Notes: generated from the letters alone by a model not told the origin. A stretch of 19,595 bases of DNA from ARS1285 sp038045965 (GCA_038045965.1 JBBSXD010000027.1:1-19595); one strand, 5' to 3'; counted from the stretch's first letter, positions 1-6,763 are shown. Numbers and translations are program-made.

Positions 1-55
1 AACCTGGGTCCAATCCTCCAGAGGGACTGATGCTTGACCGCTACACTACAGGGCT
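1..55 (-). tRNA. tRNA-Gln (anticodon CUG), cut by the window start
   Basis: Read on the minus strand from position 55, this folds as the first three quarters of a tRNA. The acceptor 5' strand AGCCCTG is followed by U8, a D stem GTGT/GCAT and an anticodon stem AGTCC/GGATT. The 7-nt loop CTCTGGA has U33 and anticodon CTG, which reads the glutamine codon CAG. A 4-nt variable region and the first T-stem strand CCAGG follow, then the sequence ends, so the T loop and 3' acceptor strand lie outside. In most archaea this tRNA is charged with Glu by a non-discriminating GluRS and then amidated; a gltX gene lies at 9814-11055. The anticodon call is firm; the exact 5' end could shift by one base. Confidence 0.88.
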
Positions 56-87
56 GATTAATTAATAAAATTTTAACTATCAATACC

Positions 88-96
88 TTTATAAAT
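88..96. promoter_or_regulatory. Box A (TATA) between tRNA-Gln and eL41
   Basis: The near-palindrome TTTATAAAT lies in the divergent gap between tRNA-Gln (minus) and the eL41 gene (plus). It could place plus-strand transcription near 115-122, giving a short leader before the eL41 start. Being nearly symmetric, it might also serve the tRNA side, but it is about 37 nt from the tRNA, and a weaker A/T element near 72-80 fits that role better. Confidence 0.4.
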
Positions 97-134
97 AATT
101 CTTTCCACTCTAATAATTATTTTAAATTTATAAA

Positions 135-245
135 ATGAAAAGATCTAGTAGAAGATGGAAAAAAAAAGGCCAAATGCGTTGGAAATGGCAAAGAAAGATA
201 CTTAAAAGAGTAAAAAGAAAGAGGATGCAAAGAAGAGGCAAATAA
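135..245 (+). CDS. rpl41e: Ribosomal protein eL41 (L41e)
   Basis: A 36-codon reading frame encodes an almost purely basic peptide. Its last 23 residues begin MRWKWQRKILKR and end MQRRGK, rich in Arg/Lys with two Trp. This matches eL41, a single short helix of the ribosome of about 25 residues whose archaeal forms follow the same MRxKWxxKRxRRLKRKRRKxRxRxK layout. Two starts are possible: ATG at 135, which adds 13 residues (MKRSSRRWKKKGQ), or ATG at 174, which gives the usual eL41 length. A box A at 88-96 favours transcription starting before 135. Identification rests on composition, length and the N-terminal pattern. The gene is short enough to be missed by automatic gene calling. Confidence 0.75.
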   Translation: MKRSSRRWKKKGQMRWKWQRKILKRVKRKRMQRRGK

Positions 246-254
246 TTCAAAAGA

Positions 255-263
255 TTTATAATA
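255..263 (+). promoter_or_regulatory. Box A for the 295-830 gene pair
   Basis: TTTATAATA lies 32-40 nt before the ATG at 295. A transcript starting about 25 nt downstream would carry a very short leader containing the Shine-Dalgarno-like GAGGT at 286-290, four bases before the start. This is one of the few genes here with a visible ribosome binding site in front of a first cistron. Confidence 0.5.
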
Positions 264-294
264 GTTATTAGATTAATAATATAAAGAGGTTACA

Positions 295-531
295 ATGAAA
301 AAATCCAAAGAAAGTTTATTATCTATTTTAGTTAATTTAGCCGTCTGGACTACAGGGATTTTAGTATCATTAGCAGTAGGATTTGGAATGACAGAAAATG
401 GAACTCTAAATCAAAGTATCCCATGGTTATCTCAAATAGGAGATGGTGTAATAGTTTCAATTGCTGGATGGATAGTAGTAATACTTACTTTAGTTAGTAT
501 AATTCTTGCTATAATAGATAAATCAAAATGA
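295..531 (+). CDS. Small two-helix membrane protein, unknown
   Basis: This 78-residue protein has two predicted membrane helices, roughly residues 8-30 and 51-74. A short polar loop (MTENGTLNQS) separates them, and lysines sit at both ends (MKKSKES, DKSK). The first helix carries Gly and small residues. A GAGGT ribosome binding site 4 nt before the ATG supports the start. The stop overlaps the start of the next small membrane protein by 4 nt (ATGA), so the two are probably made together and may interact. I do not recognise a family. Small proteins of this design are common in DPANN archaeal genomes. Confidence 0.7.
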   Translation: MKKSKESLLSILVNLAVWTTGILVSLAVGFGMTENGTLNQSIPWLSQIGDGVIVSIAGWIVVILTLVSIILAIIDKSK

Positions 532-830
532 TATCTTGGATAGTTATATTAATTTTAATCATTATAGGAATATTTGCAATTAGATTAAACCATCTCAAAC
601 ATAGATTTCTTATAATATTATTAATTCTTTTAGCATTATTTTTATATTCTTCAATAAACCTAGTTACGATTGAGAATAATTTAAATCTAGAAACTAGCGA
701 TGGAATTTTTTCAGCAATAAAAGTTTACTTTGGATGGTTGACAAATGGATTTAACAATTTAAAAGAAATTAGCGGTAAAGCAATAAGTTTAGATTGGAAA
801 AATTCAAACGCTTCATTCTCAGAGAAATAA
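528..830 (+). CDS. Small membrane protein with C-terminal amphipathic segment, unknown
   Basis: This 100-residue protein has two very hydrophobic helices (about residues 3-18 and 26-47), with a basic loop HLKHR between them that is probably cytosolic. A polar segment follows, then a conserved-looking stretch around residues 66-92 (VYFGWLTNGF, KAISLDWKNS) that could be an amphipathic helix on the outer face. Its ATG overlaps the upstream stop by 4 nt, which indicates translational coupling. I cannot assign a family or function. The partnership with the 295-531 product is inferred only from the overlap. Confidence 0.65.
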   Translation: MISWIVILILIIIGIFAIRLNHLKHRFLIILLILLALFLYSSINLVTIENNLNLETSDGIFSAIKVYFGWLTNGFNNLKEISGKAISLDWKNSNASFSEK

Positions 831-907
831 AAATATTTTAATTAAGATAAGAATTAGATTCTCAACTAAATTTTTTATAAAAACAATTAAAGATAATCTC
901 AATAAAA

Positions 908-917
908 TTTATATATA
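908..917 (+). promoter_or_regulatory. Box A for the 937 gene
   Basis: TTTATATATA is centred about 25 nt before the ATG at 937. This is the spacing expected for a leaderless archaeal transcript that starts at or next to the start codon. No Shine-Dalgarno sequence is visible, in agreement. Confidence 0.6.
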
Positions 918-936
918 CCTAACTAACCTTAGATAT

Positions 937-1416
937 ATGAAATCTCACTCCCAAAATGAATTAATTAAAAAATATAATGAATTAAAAGAGAAATATAAAT
1001 TACCAGAATTCTCTAAAATTAATGAAACATTTGATATAGAAGAAATAGATCCTGAAACTGAACTACTATTAAAAAAAATCAGAATAGGTATAATCGAGAA
1101 AATATCTAATTATTCCAGATTTATTGAAATAATATTAAATCCAAGCAATGCTCCTATATTTTTTTTCAAAATCTTAAAAAAATTAGATACCACTGACAAA
1201 GAATCTTTATCAAAAATATATGAAATTTTAGGAGATTACGAGTTAAAGAATTTAGCATTAGATATAGATTACAAAGAAAAAAATGAAGCAGAATTTATAA
1301 AAGAATCTTTTAATTTTTTTGACAAAAAGCTAAAAGAAGAACTAACAAAAATAATAGAAAAAATAAAAAATGCAGAAGAAAATTCTGAAAAAATTAATGG
1401 AAATTATTTTGGATAA
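937..1416 (+). CDS. Helical cytosolic protein, unknown
   Basis: This 159-residue protein is rich in Glu, Lys, Ile and Asn and has no signal peptide or membrane helix. The N-terminus (LIKKYNELKEKYKLPEFSKI) and an acidic linker (FDIEEIDPE) precede an apparent run of amphipathic helices, with a Lys/Glu-rich helix at residues 122-150. It appears leaderless behind its own box A at 908-917. The last 13 nt overlap the 3' end of the convergent pheT gene, so the two transcripts could form a short antisense overlap. I do not recognise a family. Coding status is supported by length, promoter position and codon use like the neighbours. Confidence 0.65.
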   Translation: MKSHSQNELIKKYNELKEKYKLPEFSKINETFDIEEIDPETELLLKKIRIGIIEKISNYSRFIEIILNPSNAPIFFFKILKKLDTTDKESLSKIYEILGDYELKNLALDIDYKEKNEAEFIKESFNFFDKKLKEELTKIIEKIKNAEENSEKINGNYFG

Positions 1417-3071
1417 AAATTTAAATCTATTTCCATAGAAACAACAGGCATCTTTAGTTTATTATTTGATAATACAAAAGGACTTACTTCTCCTATAATT
1501 CCTAACTCTTTATTATTAACTATTATTTTTCCACATCTTCCTTCAATAAAATAATCAGTTTCGCTATCTTCAATTTTATAATTAATATTAAACATCCTCA
1601 TTAAATAATCTAATATTTGTTTCATCACAGTAAAATTAGCTTCTTCATCGCATAAAGAAATGCATAATCTTTCCGATTCTCCTATGCCACTTTCACTTTT
1701 ACTATCATGATAAAAAATTCTTCCTAATTCAAAAACTTTCTGTGGATAACTAGCATCAGAATTATCAGACAAAACAGAAATACTATTTGCGAACAAACTA
1801 TTTCTTAGGATATTATTTTCATTTTTACTATTAATAACTTCTATCATATTTCTCTTAAATTCTTTTATACCTATATTTTTGAATTGTTTTTCTTTTGTTG
1901 AAAGATGGTAACTACTTATTTCAATTAACCCCAAACCTATAAGAATTTCCGCAACTTTTCTCTTAAAAATACTTAATTTATCTTCTTCTCCAATATTAGA
2001 TATATTTGGGATTTCGGGTTTAAAATTCTCATAACCGTAAGCTATAGCAACTTCCTCAACTAAATCAATTTTATGTAATAAATCAGATCTATAAGGAGGA
2101 ATTAACGCCACCAAATTAACGCCACTTTTAGGATTAGAAACTACTTCTATTCCCATTCTACTTAAAAGATTTATTATTTCTTTTAAATCTAAATTTAAAC
2201 CAAGATTTTTATTTATATAATCTATAGATAATTCCATTTTCTCAAAACTAAGATTAGGACTTAAAGAATTTCCATCTTTAATATCTTCAATTTCTACTTG
2301 ATATATCTTGCCACCAATATCTGCCAAAGCGCAAACTATAATATTTATAGTTTTATCTAAATAATCTTTATTAAATCCAGAACACTCAATAAAAATATTT
2401 TTAGTTTTATTACTTATTCTTCCAGTTATTTCTGAATTAATTATTGGGGGCATAGATAAAATATTATTATTAGCATCTTTAAATATAGGAAATATTTTGT
2501 AATCTTTTAATAGATGGGCATATTCTCTTCCAGTTGGATGATGATTCAATATTTGTCTTCCGTTAATTTCCTTAGGATAATCTAATGGCTGAAATTTAAT
2601 ATCTTCAGGTTTCATCGCCAAAAAAGTTATAGGAAATTTTATTTCTTCAAGAGGATAAATCCCTATTGCTAACTTCTTTCTATTTCTCCCATAACTAGCA
2701 TGCAATTTTTCTTGAATATTTATAATTTCATTAATAGTATTATCATCAAAACTTATTCCTTTTACAATAGCACAAGAACTAAAAGGCCTTACCGACTTAA
2801 CAGATTTATCAATTATAATTTTATAATTTTCTTCCAATTTCTCAGCCTTATATTTATTGTCTATTCTTTTTCCACAAAAAGCACTGAAAGATCTAACAAA
2901 CCCATAAAAACTTAGTAAATCTGGTCTATTTGGAAAAATTTCTACAGAAATTTCTTTTTCACTTTCATTATCTATTGGAGTTCCAAACATATCAATTTTA
3001 TTTCTAATTTTACTATCAATCTTCCCTAATTTCTTTTCAAATTGTTTTTTATCTATATTTAATATAGTCAT
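1404..3071 (-). CDS. pheT: Phenylalanyl-tRNA synthetase beta subunit (archaeal type)
   Basis: This 555-residue protein is about the usual length for archaeal PheT, which lacks the bacterial EMAP-like and C-terminal RNA-binding domains. PheT forms the alpha2-beta2 PheRS with PheS. It carries the B3/B4 editing region that hydrolyses Tyr-tRNA(Phe) and a B5 DNA-binding-like fold, while its core domain is a catalytically inactive class II fold. The sequence EIFPNRPDLLS near residues 44-54 is a typical PheT landmark. HHPTGREYAH near 177-186 lies in the B3/B4 region. PYRSDLLHKIDLVEEVAIAYG near 325-345 marks the B5-to-core junction, and ISSYHLSTKE and LRNSLFANSI belong to the core. The ATG directly follows the stop of the winged-helix gene (TAAATG), so translation is probably coupled. 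It is the last gene of a unit that begins with pheS. Confidence 0.95.
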   Translation of the reverse strand: MTILNIDKKQFEKKLGKIDSKIRNKIDMFGTPIDNESEKEISVEIFPNRPDLLSFYGFVRSFSAFCGKRIDNKYKAEKLEENYKIIIDKSVKSVRPFSSCAIVKGISFDDNTINEIINIQEKLHASYGRNRKKLAIGIYPLEEIKFPITFLAMKPEDIKFQPLDYPKEINGRQILNHHPTGREYAHLLKDYKIFPIFKDANNNILSMPPIINSEITGRISNKTKNIFIECSGFNKDYLDKTINIIVCALADIGGKIYQVEIEDIKDGNSLSPNLSFEKMELSIDYINKNLGLNLDLKEIINLLSRMGIEVVSNPKSGVNLVALIPPYRSDLLHKIDLVEEVAIAYGYENFKPEIPNISNIGEEDKLSIFKRKVAEILIGLGLIEISSYHLSTKEKQFKNIGIKEFKRNMIEVINSKNENNILRNSLFANSISVLSDNSDASYPQKVFELGRIFYHDSKSESGIGESERLCISLCDEEANFTVMKQILDYLMRMFNINYKIEDSETDYFIEGRCGKIIVNNKELGIIGEVSPFVLSNNKLKMPVVSMEIDLNFYPK

Positions 3072-3332
3072 TTACCATAATCCCTCTTTCCATTCATCAT
3101 AATTTTTATCTTCGAATATTTCTCTGCCTTTTTTAGTTAAATTAGATTCATAAAATTTCCCATCTCTATCAATAATTTTTATCCAGCCTCTATCTTTAAA
3201 ATCCAATAATATTTTATATGCTTCATCTTTCGATATTTTTAATCTGTCGGCTAATCTCAAAGGATCACTATCATTCATAAATTCTATCCAGAATATAATC
3301 TCAAAATCTTTTCTTGATATTTCTTGTTTCAT
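3072..3332 (-). CDS. Small winged-helix DNA-binding-like protein
   Basis: This 86-residue protein fits a helix-turn-helix (LRLADRLKISKDEAYKILLD, about residues 25-44) followed by a beta wing (GWIKIIDRDGKFYESNLTKK, about 49-68). This is the MarR/ArsR-like or Rpb10-type winged-helix layout, without a ligand domain. It lies between the membrane/coiled-coil gene (4-nt ATGA overlap upstream) and pheT (directly adjacent downstream). It could regulate the operon or act as a small nucleic-acid-binding adaptor; the sequence does not decide. No Cys or other metal-binding pattern is present. The C-terminus YDEWKEGLW is aromatic and may mediate contacts. Confidence 0.7.
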   Translation of the reverse strand: MKQEISRKDFEIIFWIEFMNDSDPLRLADRLKISKDEAYKILLDFKDRGWIKIIDRDGKFYESNLTKKGREIFEDKNYDEWKEGLW

Positions 3333-3634
3333 CTTATTATATTAAATATCTCATTTAATTTATTTTCTATATTATCAAATCGACTATTAATTTCTATTCT
3401 AAATTTATCTATATCATGTTTAACTTTCATAAAACCAATAAATGTATCTTTTTCAATAGAAAATATTTTTTTCCAAGTCAATATCTCGGTGGTCAATAAA
3501 AATATTCCTACACTAACTATGGTAGCAAAATCGCTAGGAGATCCGTTTAACTTCCATAATATGACCAATAATGTCAAAAGTACAACTATCCAAAACATTA
3601 TGTCCTCAAATTTTATTTTTCTTTTATATTTCAT
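3329..3634 (-). CDS. Two-helix membrane protein with C-terminal coiled coil
   Basis: This 101-residue protein has a basic start (MKYKRKIK) and a first membrane helix at about residues 12-28. A short loop NGSPSDF precedes a second helix at about 36-52, then a cytosolic tail at 58-101 with heptad-like hydrophobics (FRIEINSRFDNIENKLNEIF) that should form a short coiled coil. It sits between pheS and pheT in the same transcript: one base after the 32-codon gene upstream, and overlapping the winged-helix gene by 4 nt. Its N-terminal 30 residues resemble that upstream peptide (both have a KI..(R/E)(E/D)I(L/M)FWI(L/V)V pattern), which suggests tandem duplication. I do not recognise a family. Confidence 0.65.
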   Translation of the reverse strand: MKYKRKIKFEDIMFWIVVLLTLLVILWKLNGSPSDFATIVSVGIFLLTTEILTWKKIFSIEKDTFIGFMKVKHDIDKFRIEINSRFDNIENKLNEIFNIIR

Positions 3635-3635
3635 T

Positions 3636-3734
3636 TTATCTATAAATTAATGTATAAACTCCTATAGCTATTAATGTAAATACTAATATCCAAAACAATA
3701 TTTCTCTCATATTTATTTTAAATTTGGTTTTCAT
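3636..3734 (-). CDS. 32-residue single-pass membrane peptide
   Basis: A 32-codon frame opens with an ATG that overlaps the stop of the hydrolase gene by 4 nt (ATGA). It closes with TAA one base before the ATG of the next membrane protein. The product has a basic start (MKTKFKINMR) and one membrane helix (residues 11-30) ending in TLIYR. Perfect end-to-end packing and likeness to the first 30 residues of the downstream protein argue that it is a real gene or a recently shortened copy. The nucleotide sequences of the two helices are also visibly alike, including a shared TGTTTTGGATA core. No function is known. Confidence 0.55.
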   Translation of the reverse strand: MKTKFKINMREILFWILVFTLIAIGVYTLIYR

Positions 3735-4294
3735 CTTCTATCTATAAACTTAAAAATCTCATTTATTTCTTTAGTATCATTAAAATGACATTCATTTTCT
3801 TTGATTATAATTTCTGCTTCTAATTCTTGTTTGAAAATATCAGCTTCAGATAAAGAAACATAAGGATCATCATCTGAAAATAAAGCCAAGATTCTATCTG
3901 CATTATTTTTAACTTTTTTAAAATCTATTGGAGTTTCCATCCAAGTTTTGGCAATATCAATAGATTTCTGTCCTTCTTCTTTAATTGTATTCATATCTAA
4001 TTTCATCCAAGGAGCAACAAAAATAATTCCTTTTACTTTTTTATTAATTTTCTCTAAATATCTCATTATAGCTTGACATCCTATGCTATGCCCAATTAAA
4101 TAAATATTATTATTAATTTTTATAACCTTTTCCAATTTATTTATCCATTCTTTTATTTTAGGATTATTTGTATTAGGCATTTCTGGAACTATTAATTCAA
4201 TATTTCTTTTTTTACATTCCTTTTTTAACCAGGGAAACCATGCTTCACTATTTGGATCTCCTCCCCAACCATGTATTAAATAAATTTTTATCAT
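3731..4294 (-). CDS. RBBP9/YdeN-type alpha/beta serine hydrolase
   Basis: This 187-residue protein has the small alpha/beta-hydrolase layout of the RBBP9/YdeN family. An oxyanion-side HGWGGDPNSEAWFPWL stretch sits at residues 8-23. A nucleophile elbow GHSIG carries Ser70, an acid lies in SDDDPYV (Asp141-143), and His170 is in ECHFND, giving a full catalytic triad. Length is typical (180-190). Family members are esterase- or peptidase-like with poorly defined substrates. No signal peptide is seen, so it should be cytosolic. It overlaps pheS upstream and the 32-codon gene downstream by 4 nt each. Its presence in a pheS-pheT unit may reflect operon compaction and not a shared pathway. Fold assignment is firm; substrate unknown. 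Confidence 0.85.
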   Translation of the reverse strand: MIKIYLIHGWGGDPNSEAWFPWLKKECKKRNIELIVPEMPNTNNPKIKEWINKLEKVIKINNNIYLIGHSIGCQAIMRYLEKINKKVKGIIFVAPWMKLDMNTIKEEGQKSIDIAKTWMETPIDFKKVKNNADRILALFSDDDPYVSLSEADIFKQELEAEIIIKENECHFNDTKEINEIFKFIDRR

Positions 4295-5817
4295 CTATCC
4301 CACACTTTAATATCTCTCAATTTATTCAGATCATTTTTATACATCTCTCTAAGATCTGTTATCTCAAAAAATTCCATTATTATTCTATCAAATCCAGGTC
4401 CCCAAGCCAAAACTGGGATATGTCTACCAAATATAGGAATAGTAACTTCTGGTCTAAACATTCCTGCTCCTCCCAATTCTACCCATTTTTTATGAACGGG
4501 ATGAAAAACATCCACCTCTAAACTAGGTTCAGTATAAGGAAAATATCCAGGCCTTATTCTAACTTTATCATATCCCATCTTCTTAAAAAATTCCATTAAA
4601 TATCCTAACAACTGCCTAAAATTTGCATTCTCATCAACTACTATTCCTTCAGTTTGATTAAATTCAAAACCATGACTCCAATCTAAAGTTTCATTTCTAA
4701 AACATTTTCCTAACGCAAAATATTTTGCAGGAAATTCTTTATTTTTAGCTATTTCTAAAAGAGTTTTGATAGACAAACAAGTAGTATGTGTTCTCAAACT
4801 AACTTCCTTACTCTTCTCTTCATCCCATCTATAATTCCATCCTTTGCTTCCATCTATCTTTCCTTCATGAGCATTTTTAACATCTTGAACTATATTTTTA
4901 ATAGGTAATTTTCCTTTCTTATCTATAAAAAAAGTATCCTGCATTTCTCTTACAGGATGATCTTGAGCAGTAAATAATGCATCAAAATTCCAGAATCCAA
5001 CTTGACAATAATCTCCAGTCATCTCTTTAAATCCCATATCCAACCAAATTCTTTTAGCATAATCCACTGCTTGATTTACAAAATGCCTTCTTCCTCCATA
5101 AATTTTGGGCACATTACTAGTTATGTCATATCTTCTAAATTTTTTTCCTTTCCATCCGCCAGTTTTTATTAAATTAATAGTTAATCTTTCTATCATTTTA
5201 TCATCAAGATCTTCCTTCATTAATCTTCTTCCTATATCTGTAACGCTAAAATTAATAATTTTTTTATCTCTAATATTTATTATTTCTTTTCTAGATTTTA
5301 AATTATCAAAAGCAAATCTCTCTTCTGGCTTTAAACTATCTAATAATTTTGGTAAGTTTGTTAGAAATTTTTCTTCCAAACTATTTTTGCTTAATTCTTC
5401 TTTAGTTCCATTAAGTTTAATTTGTCCCTCAATCAAATCAATTAAAGCTTTTTTTTTTAGAACTCCAAGTGCTGCCTTAAATTCATTATCACTTAAATTA
5501 GATTTCTCAGCTGCTTCATCTAAACTAATAATTTTCTTCTCTAATATTAAATTAGCCAGTTTCCTTTCCGGCAATCCATTTTTTATATATAACAGCCCAT
5601 TTATTCCTAATTCCACTATTTTCTCATTTGAAATATTAATTTTAATAATATCCTTATTAGATAAAAATTCTAAAGCTCTGAGAGTAGAAGTCTTGTCTAA
5701 TCCAGCTTTATCAGAAAGACTGATCATATCTTTTTCTTCAAGAAAAGGAATTATTTTTCTCTCGTTTGGACTAAGTGATTCAGTTATTCTCTTTATATCA
5801 ATATTTTCTTTTACCAT
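4291..5817 (-). CDS. pheS: Phenylalanyl-tRNA synthetase alpha subunit (archaeal type)
   Basis: This 508-residue protein is the catalytic class II subunit of PheRS, which charges tRNA(Phe). The first about 200 residues form winged-helix-like domains (KIIPFLEEKDMISLSDKAGL and repeats), as in archaeal/eukaryotic PheS. The catalytic core includes CQVGFWNFDALFTAQDHP, motif 2 with FRNETLDWSHGFEF from residue 373, and motif 3 (GGAGMFRPEV from 449; VLAWGPGFDRIIM around 469-481). Motif 3 has Pro-Gly-Phe-Asp-Arg where Leu-Gly-Leu-Glu-Arg is common, a conservative variation. The gene leads a six-gene unit and overlaps the hydrolase gene by 4 nt. A GTTATAAAT box A about 45 nt before the start implies a leader of about 20 nt. 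Confidence 0.95.
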   Translation of the reverse strand: MVKENIDIKRITESLSPNERKIIPFLEEKDMISLSDKAGLDKTSTLRALEFLSNKDIIKINISNEKIVELGINGLLYIKNGLPERKLANLILEKKIISLDEAAEKSNLSDNEFKAALGVLKKKALIDLIEGQIKLNGTKEELSKNSLEEKFLTNLPKLLDSLKPEERFAFDNLKSRKEIINIRDKKIINFSVTDIGRRLMKEDLDDKMIERLTINLIKTGGWKGKKFRRYDITSNVPKIYGGRRHFVNQAVDYAKRIWLDMGFKEMTGDYCQVGFWNFDALFTAQDHPVREMQDTFFIDKKGKLPIKNIVQDVKNAHEGKIDGSKGWNYRWDEEKSKEVSLRTHTTCLSIKTLLEIAKNKEFPAKYFALGKCFRNETLDWSHGFEFNQTEGIVVDENANFRQLLGYLMEFFKKMGYDKVRIRPGYFPYTEPSLEVDVFHPVHKKWVELGGAGMFRPEVTIPIFGRHIPVLAWGPGFDRIIMEFFEITDLREMYKNDLNKLRDIKVWDR

Positions 5818-5858
5818 TTTAATAAAAATAAATTATTTATTAATTAGAACAATTTACC

Positions 5859-5867
5859 ATTTATAAC
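5859..5867 (-). promoter_or_regulatory. Box A of the pheS-pheT unit
   Basis: On the minus strand GTTATAAAT lies about 45 nt before the pheS ATG, in the 60-nt gap after rnp3. It would start transcription around 5835-5840. No other good promoter was seen before the internal genes, so the six genes are probably one transcript. Confidence 0.45.
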
Positions 5868-5877
5868 ATTTATCTTA

Positions 5878-6315
5878 TTAATTTACATAAGAAAATTTTG
5901 CCTGTTGAGTACTTCCTCCTAAACTAATAATAAAACTAATAGCCTCTCTAGAACCGGTATTTAATAATTTTATTTTAGCTCCAGTTCTTTTACATAAACT
6001 TATATTTTGCTTAATTCTAGCAATTGCTTTACCTTTATTCAATAAATTTAATTCTTTAATTTTATTTATATCTATCCCTATAAAAATATCATTTTCCTTA
6101 GCTAATTTAGCTATAACCTCGTTCATTCCAGAGTCTTTTTGTCTTAACTTATCTATACCATTAATTTCTAAACCAACAATCATATCTACTTCTTTTATCT
6201 CAAAAATTTTTCTATTAAAATTATCATCTCCAGCTTCAATTACTATTTTTTTTCCTTCCTTAAATAATTTCTGGATTTCTCTTCTTGCCTCATTAATATT
6301 TTTTGTTTTTATCAT
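5878..6315 (-). CDS. rnp3: RNase P protein component 3 (Rpp30), short form
   Basis: This 145-residue protein matches the second half of the Rpp30 TIM-barrel-like fold. It contains DMIVGLEING around 44-53, AKENDIFIGIDINKIKE around 71-88, a helix ARIKQNISLCKRTGAKI near 98-114, and a C-terminus AISFIISLGGSTQQAKFSY. These follow the family landmarks (a DxIV segment, ARxxQNxxLCRKxxxK, LISLGxxxGxxxxQAKxS). Rpp30 is an RNase P subunit and pairs with Pop5 on the catalytic RNA for tRNA 5' maturation. Usual length is 200-240 residues, so this is about a third shorter, mostly at the N-terminus. Its ATG overlaps the MazF-like toxin stop by 4 nt and lies inside a 23-bp repeat that also occurs after tfs. 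Confidence 0.75.
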   Translation of the reverse strand: MIKTKNINEARREIQKLFKEGKKIVIEAGDDNFNRKIFEIKEVDMIVGLEINGIDKLRQKDSGMNEVIAKLAKENDIFIGIDINKIKELNLLNKGKAIARIKQNISLCKRTGAKIKLLNTGSREAISFIISLGGSTQQAKFSYVN

Positions 6316-6322
6316 TTTATTA
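6300..6322. repeat. 23-bp direct repeat, copy A (toxin end / rnp3 start)
   Basis: These 23 bases are identical to 6945-6967. On the minus strand the copy starts TAATAAAATGATAAAA and ends with C and five A. It contains the rnp3 ATG, and its TGA is the toxin stop. Together with copy B it brackets about 620 bp holding the toxin, the candidate antitoxin and a 46-codon frame. Confidence 0.85.
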
Positions 6323-6677
6323 ATTCTCCTAGTATAATTTTAATTTTTACAATTATATAAGACTTAACTTTTCCAACTTTTTTTAGAATTAATTTTTGAT
6401 TTATAGATATAATTTTATCAACTCTAATATCACTTTGTTCATGAAGAATTCCTGATTCTATATCATCTAAATAAAGTCTAAAGATATGCTCATAATCCCT
6501 AAGCTCTGTTGATAAAGGCACACAAATAAAATCTTGTAATATTTTATTATATCTTTCATTTGATAGAACAATCACTGGCCTAAGCTTATTACCAGATCTA
6601 TCACTAAATGGAGAAGGAACAATTACAATATCTCCCTGTCCAATTCTTCGTTTGTTTCTAAAATTTTCCGCGCCCAT
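6312..6677 (-). CDS. MazF/PemK-family toxin (endoribonuclease)
   Basis: This 121-residue protein is a compact beta-barrel of the PemK/MazF type. It has QGDIVIVPSPFSDRSGNKLR (residues 14-33), then PVIVLSNERYN, and FICVPLSTEL around 50-59. MazF enzymes cut single-stranded RNA at short motifs and are neutralised by a labile partner. Length matches the family (110-120). An acidic 39-codon frame overlaps its 5' end and is the likely antitoxin. The toxin stop overlaps the rnp3 start, so toxin and RNase P subunit may be translated together, an unusual arrangement. ATG at 6677 is the only ATG placed to include the whole barrel. The catalytic Arg-Pro of the RPV motif is present; activity is inferred. 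Confidence 0.82.
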   Translation of the reverse strand: MGAENFRNKRRIGQGDIVIVPSPFSDRSGNKLRPVIVLSNERYNKILQDFICVPLSTELRDYEHIFRLYLDDIESGILHEQSDIRVDKIISINQKLILKKVGKVKSYIIVKIKIILGELIK

Positions 6678-6742
6678 AGATCATCTTTCTCACTATCCCA
6701 AAAATTATCATCTTTTTCAATATCAAAAATTTGTTTATCCAT
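6623..6742 (-). CDS. Candidate antitoxin, 39 residues
   Basis: A 39-codon frame starts at ATG 6742 and overlaps the first 55 nt of the toxin gene in another frame. The peptide begins MDKQIFDIEKDDNFWDSEKD and ends ETNEELDREIL; it is strongly acidic with two Trp. This resembles the toxin-binding tails of MazE-type antitoxins but lacks an obvious DNA-binding domain. An A/T box (ATTTAAATTTT read on plus, 6764-6774) is centred 27 nt before its ATG, the spacing of a leaderless gene. The promoter makes it likely to be expressed. The antitoxin role is inferred from position, size and charge. Confidence 0.5.
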   Translation of the reverse strand: MDKQIFDIEKDDNFWDSEKDDLWARKILETNEELDREIL

Positions 6743-6763
6743 ATTAAGAGGTGATTAATAGAT

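Noticed and set aside
5105..5866. Long open frame on the strand opposite pheS (253 codons)
   Set aside because: It is a shadow of the pheS coding sequence. The translation is Ser/Leu/Phe/Ile-rich as expected from antisense of A/T-rich coding DNA, and pheS is unambiguous.
6748..6757. Plus-strand GAGGTGAT as a ribosome binding site
   Set aside because: No start codon follows at a usable distance, and it is antisense to the antitoxin leader; probably chance.
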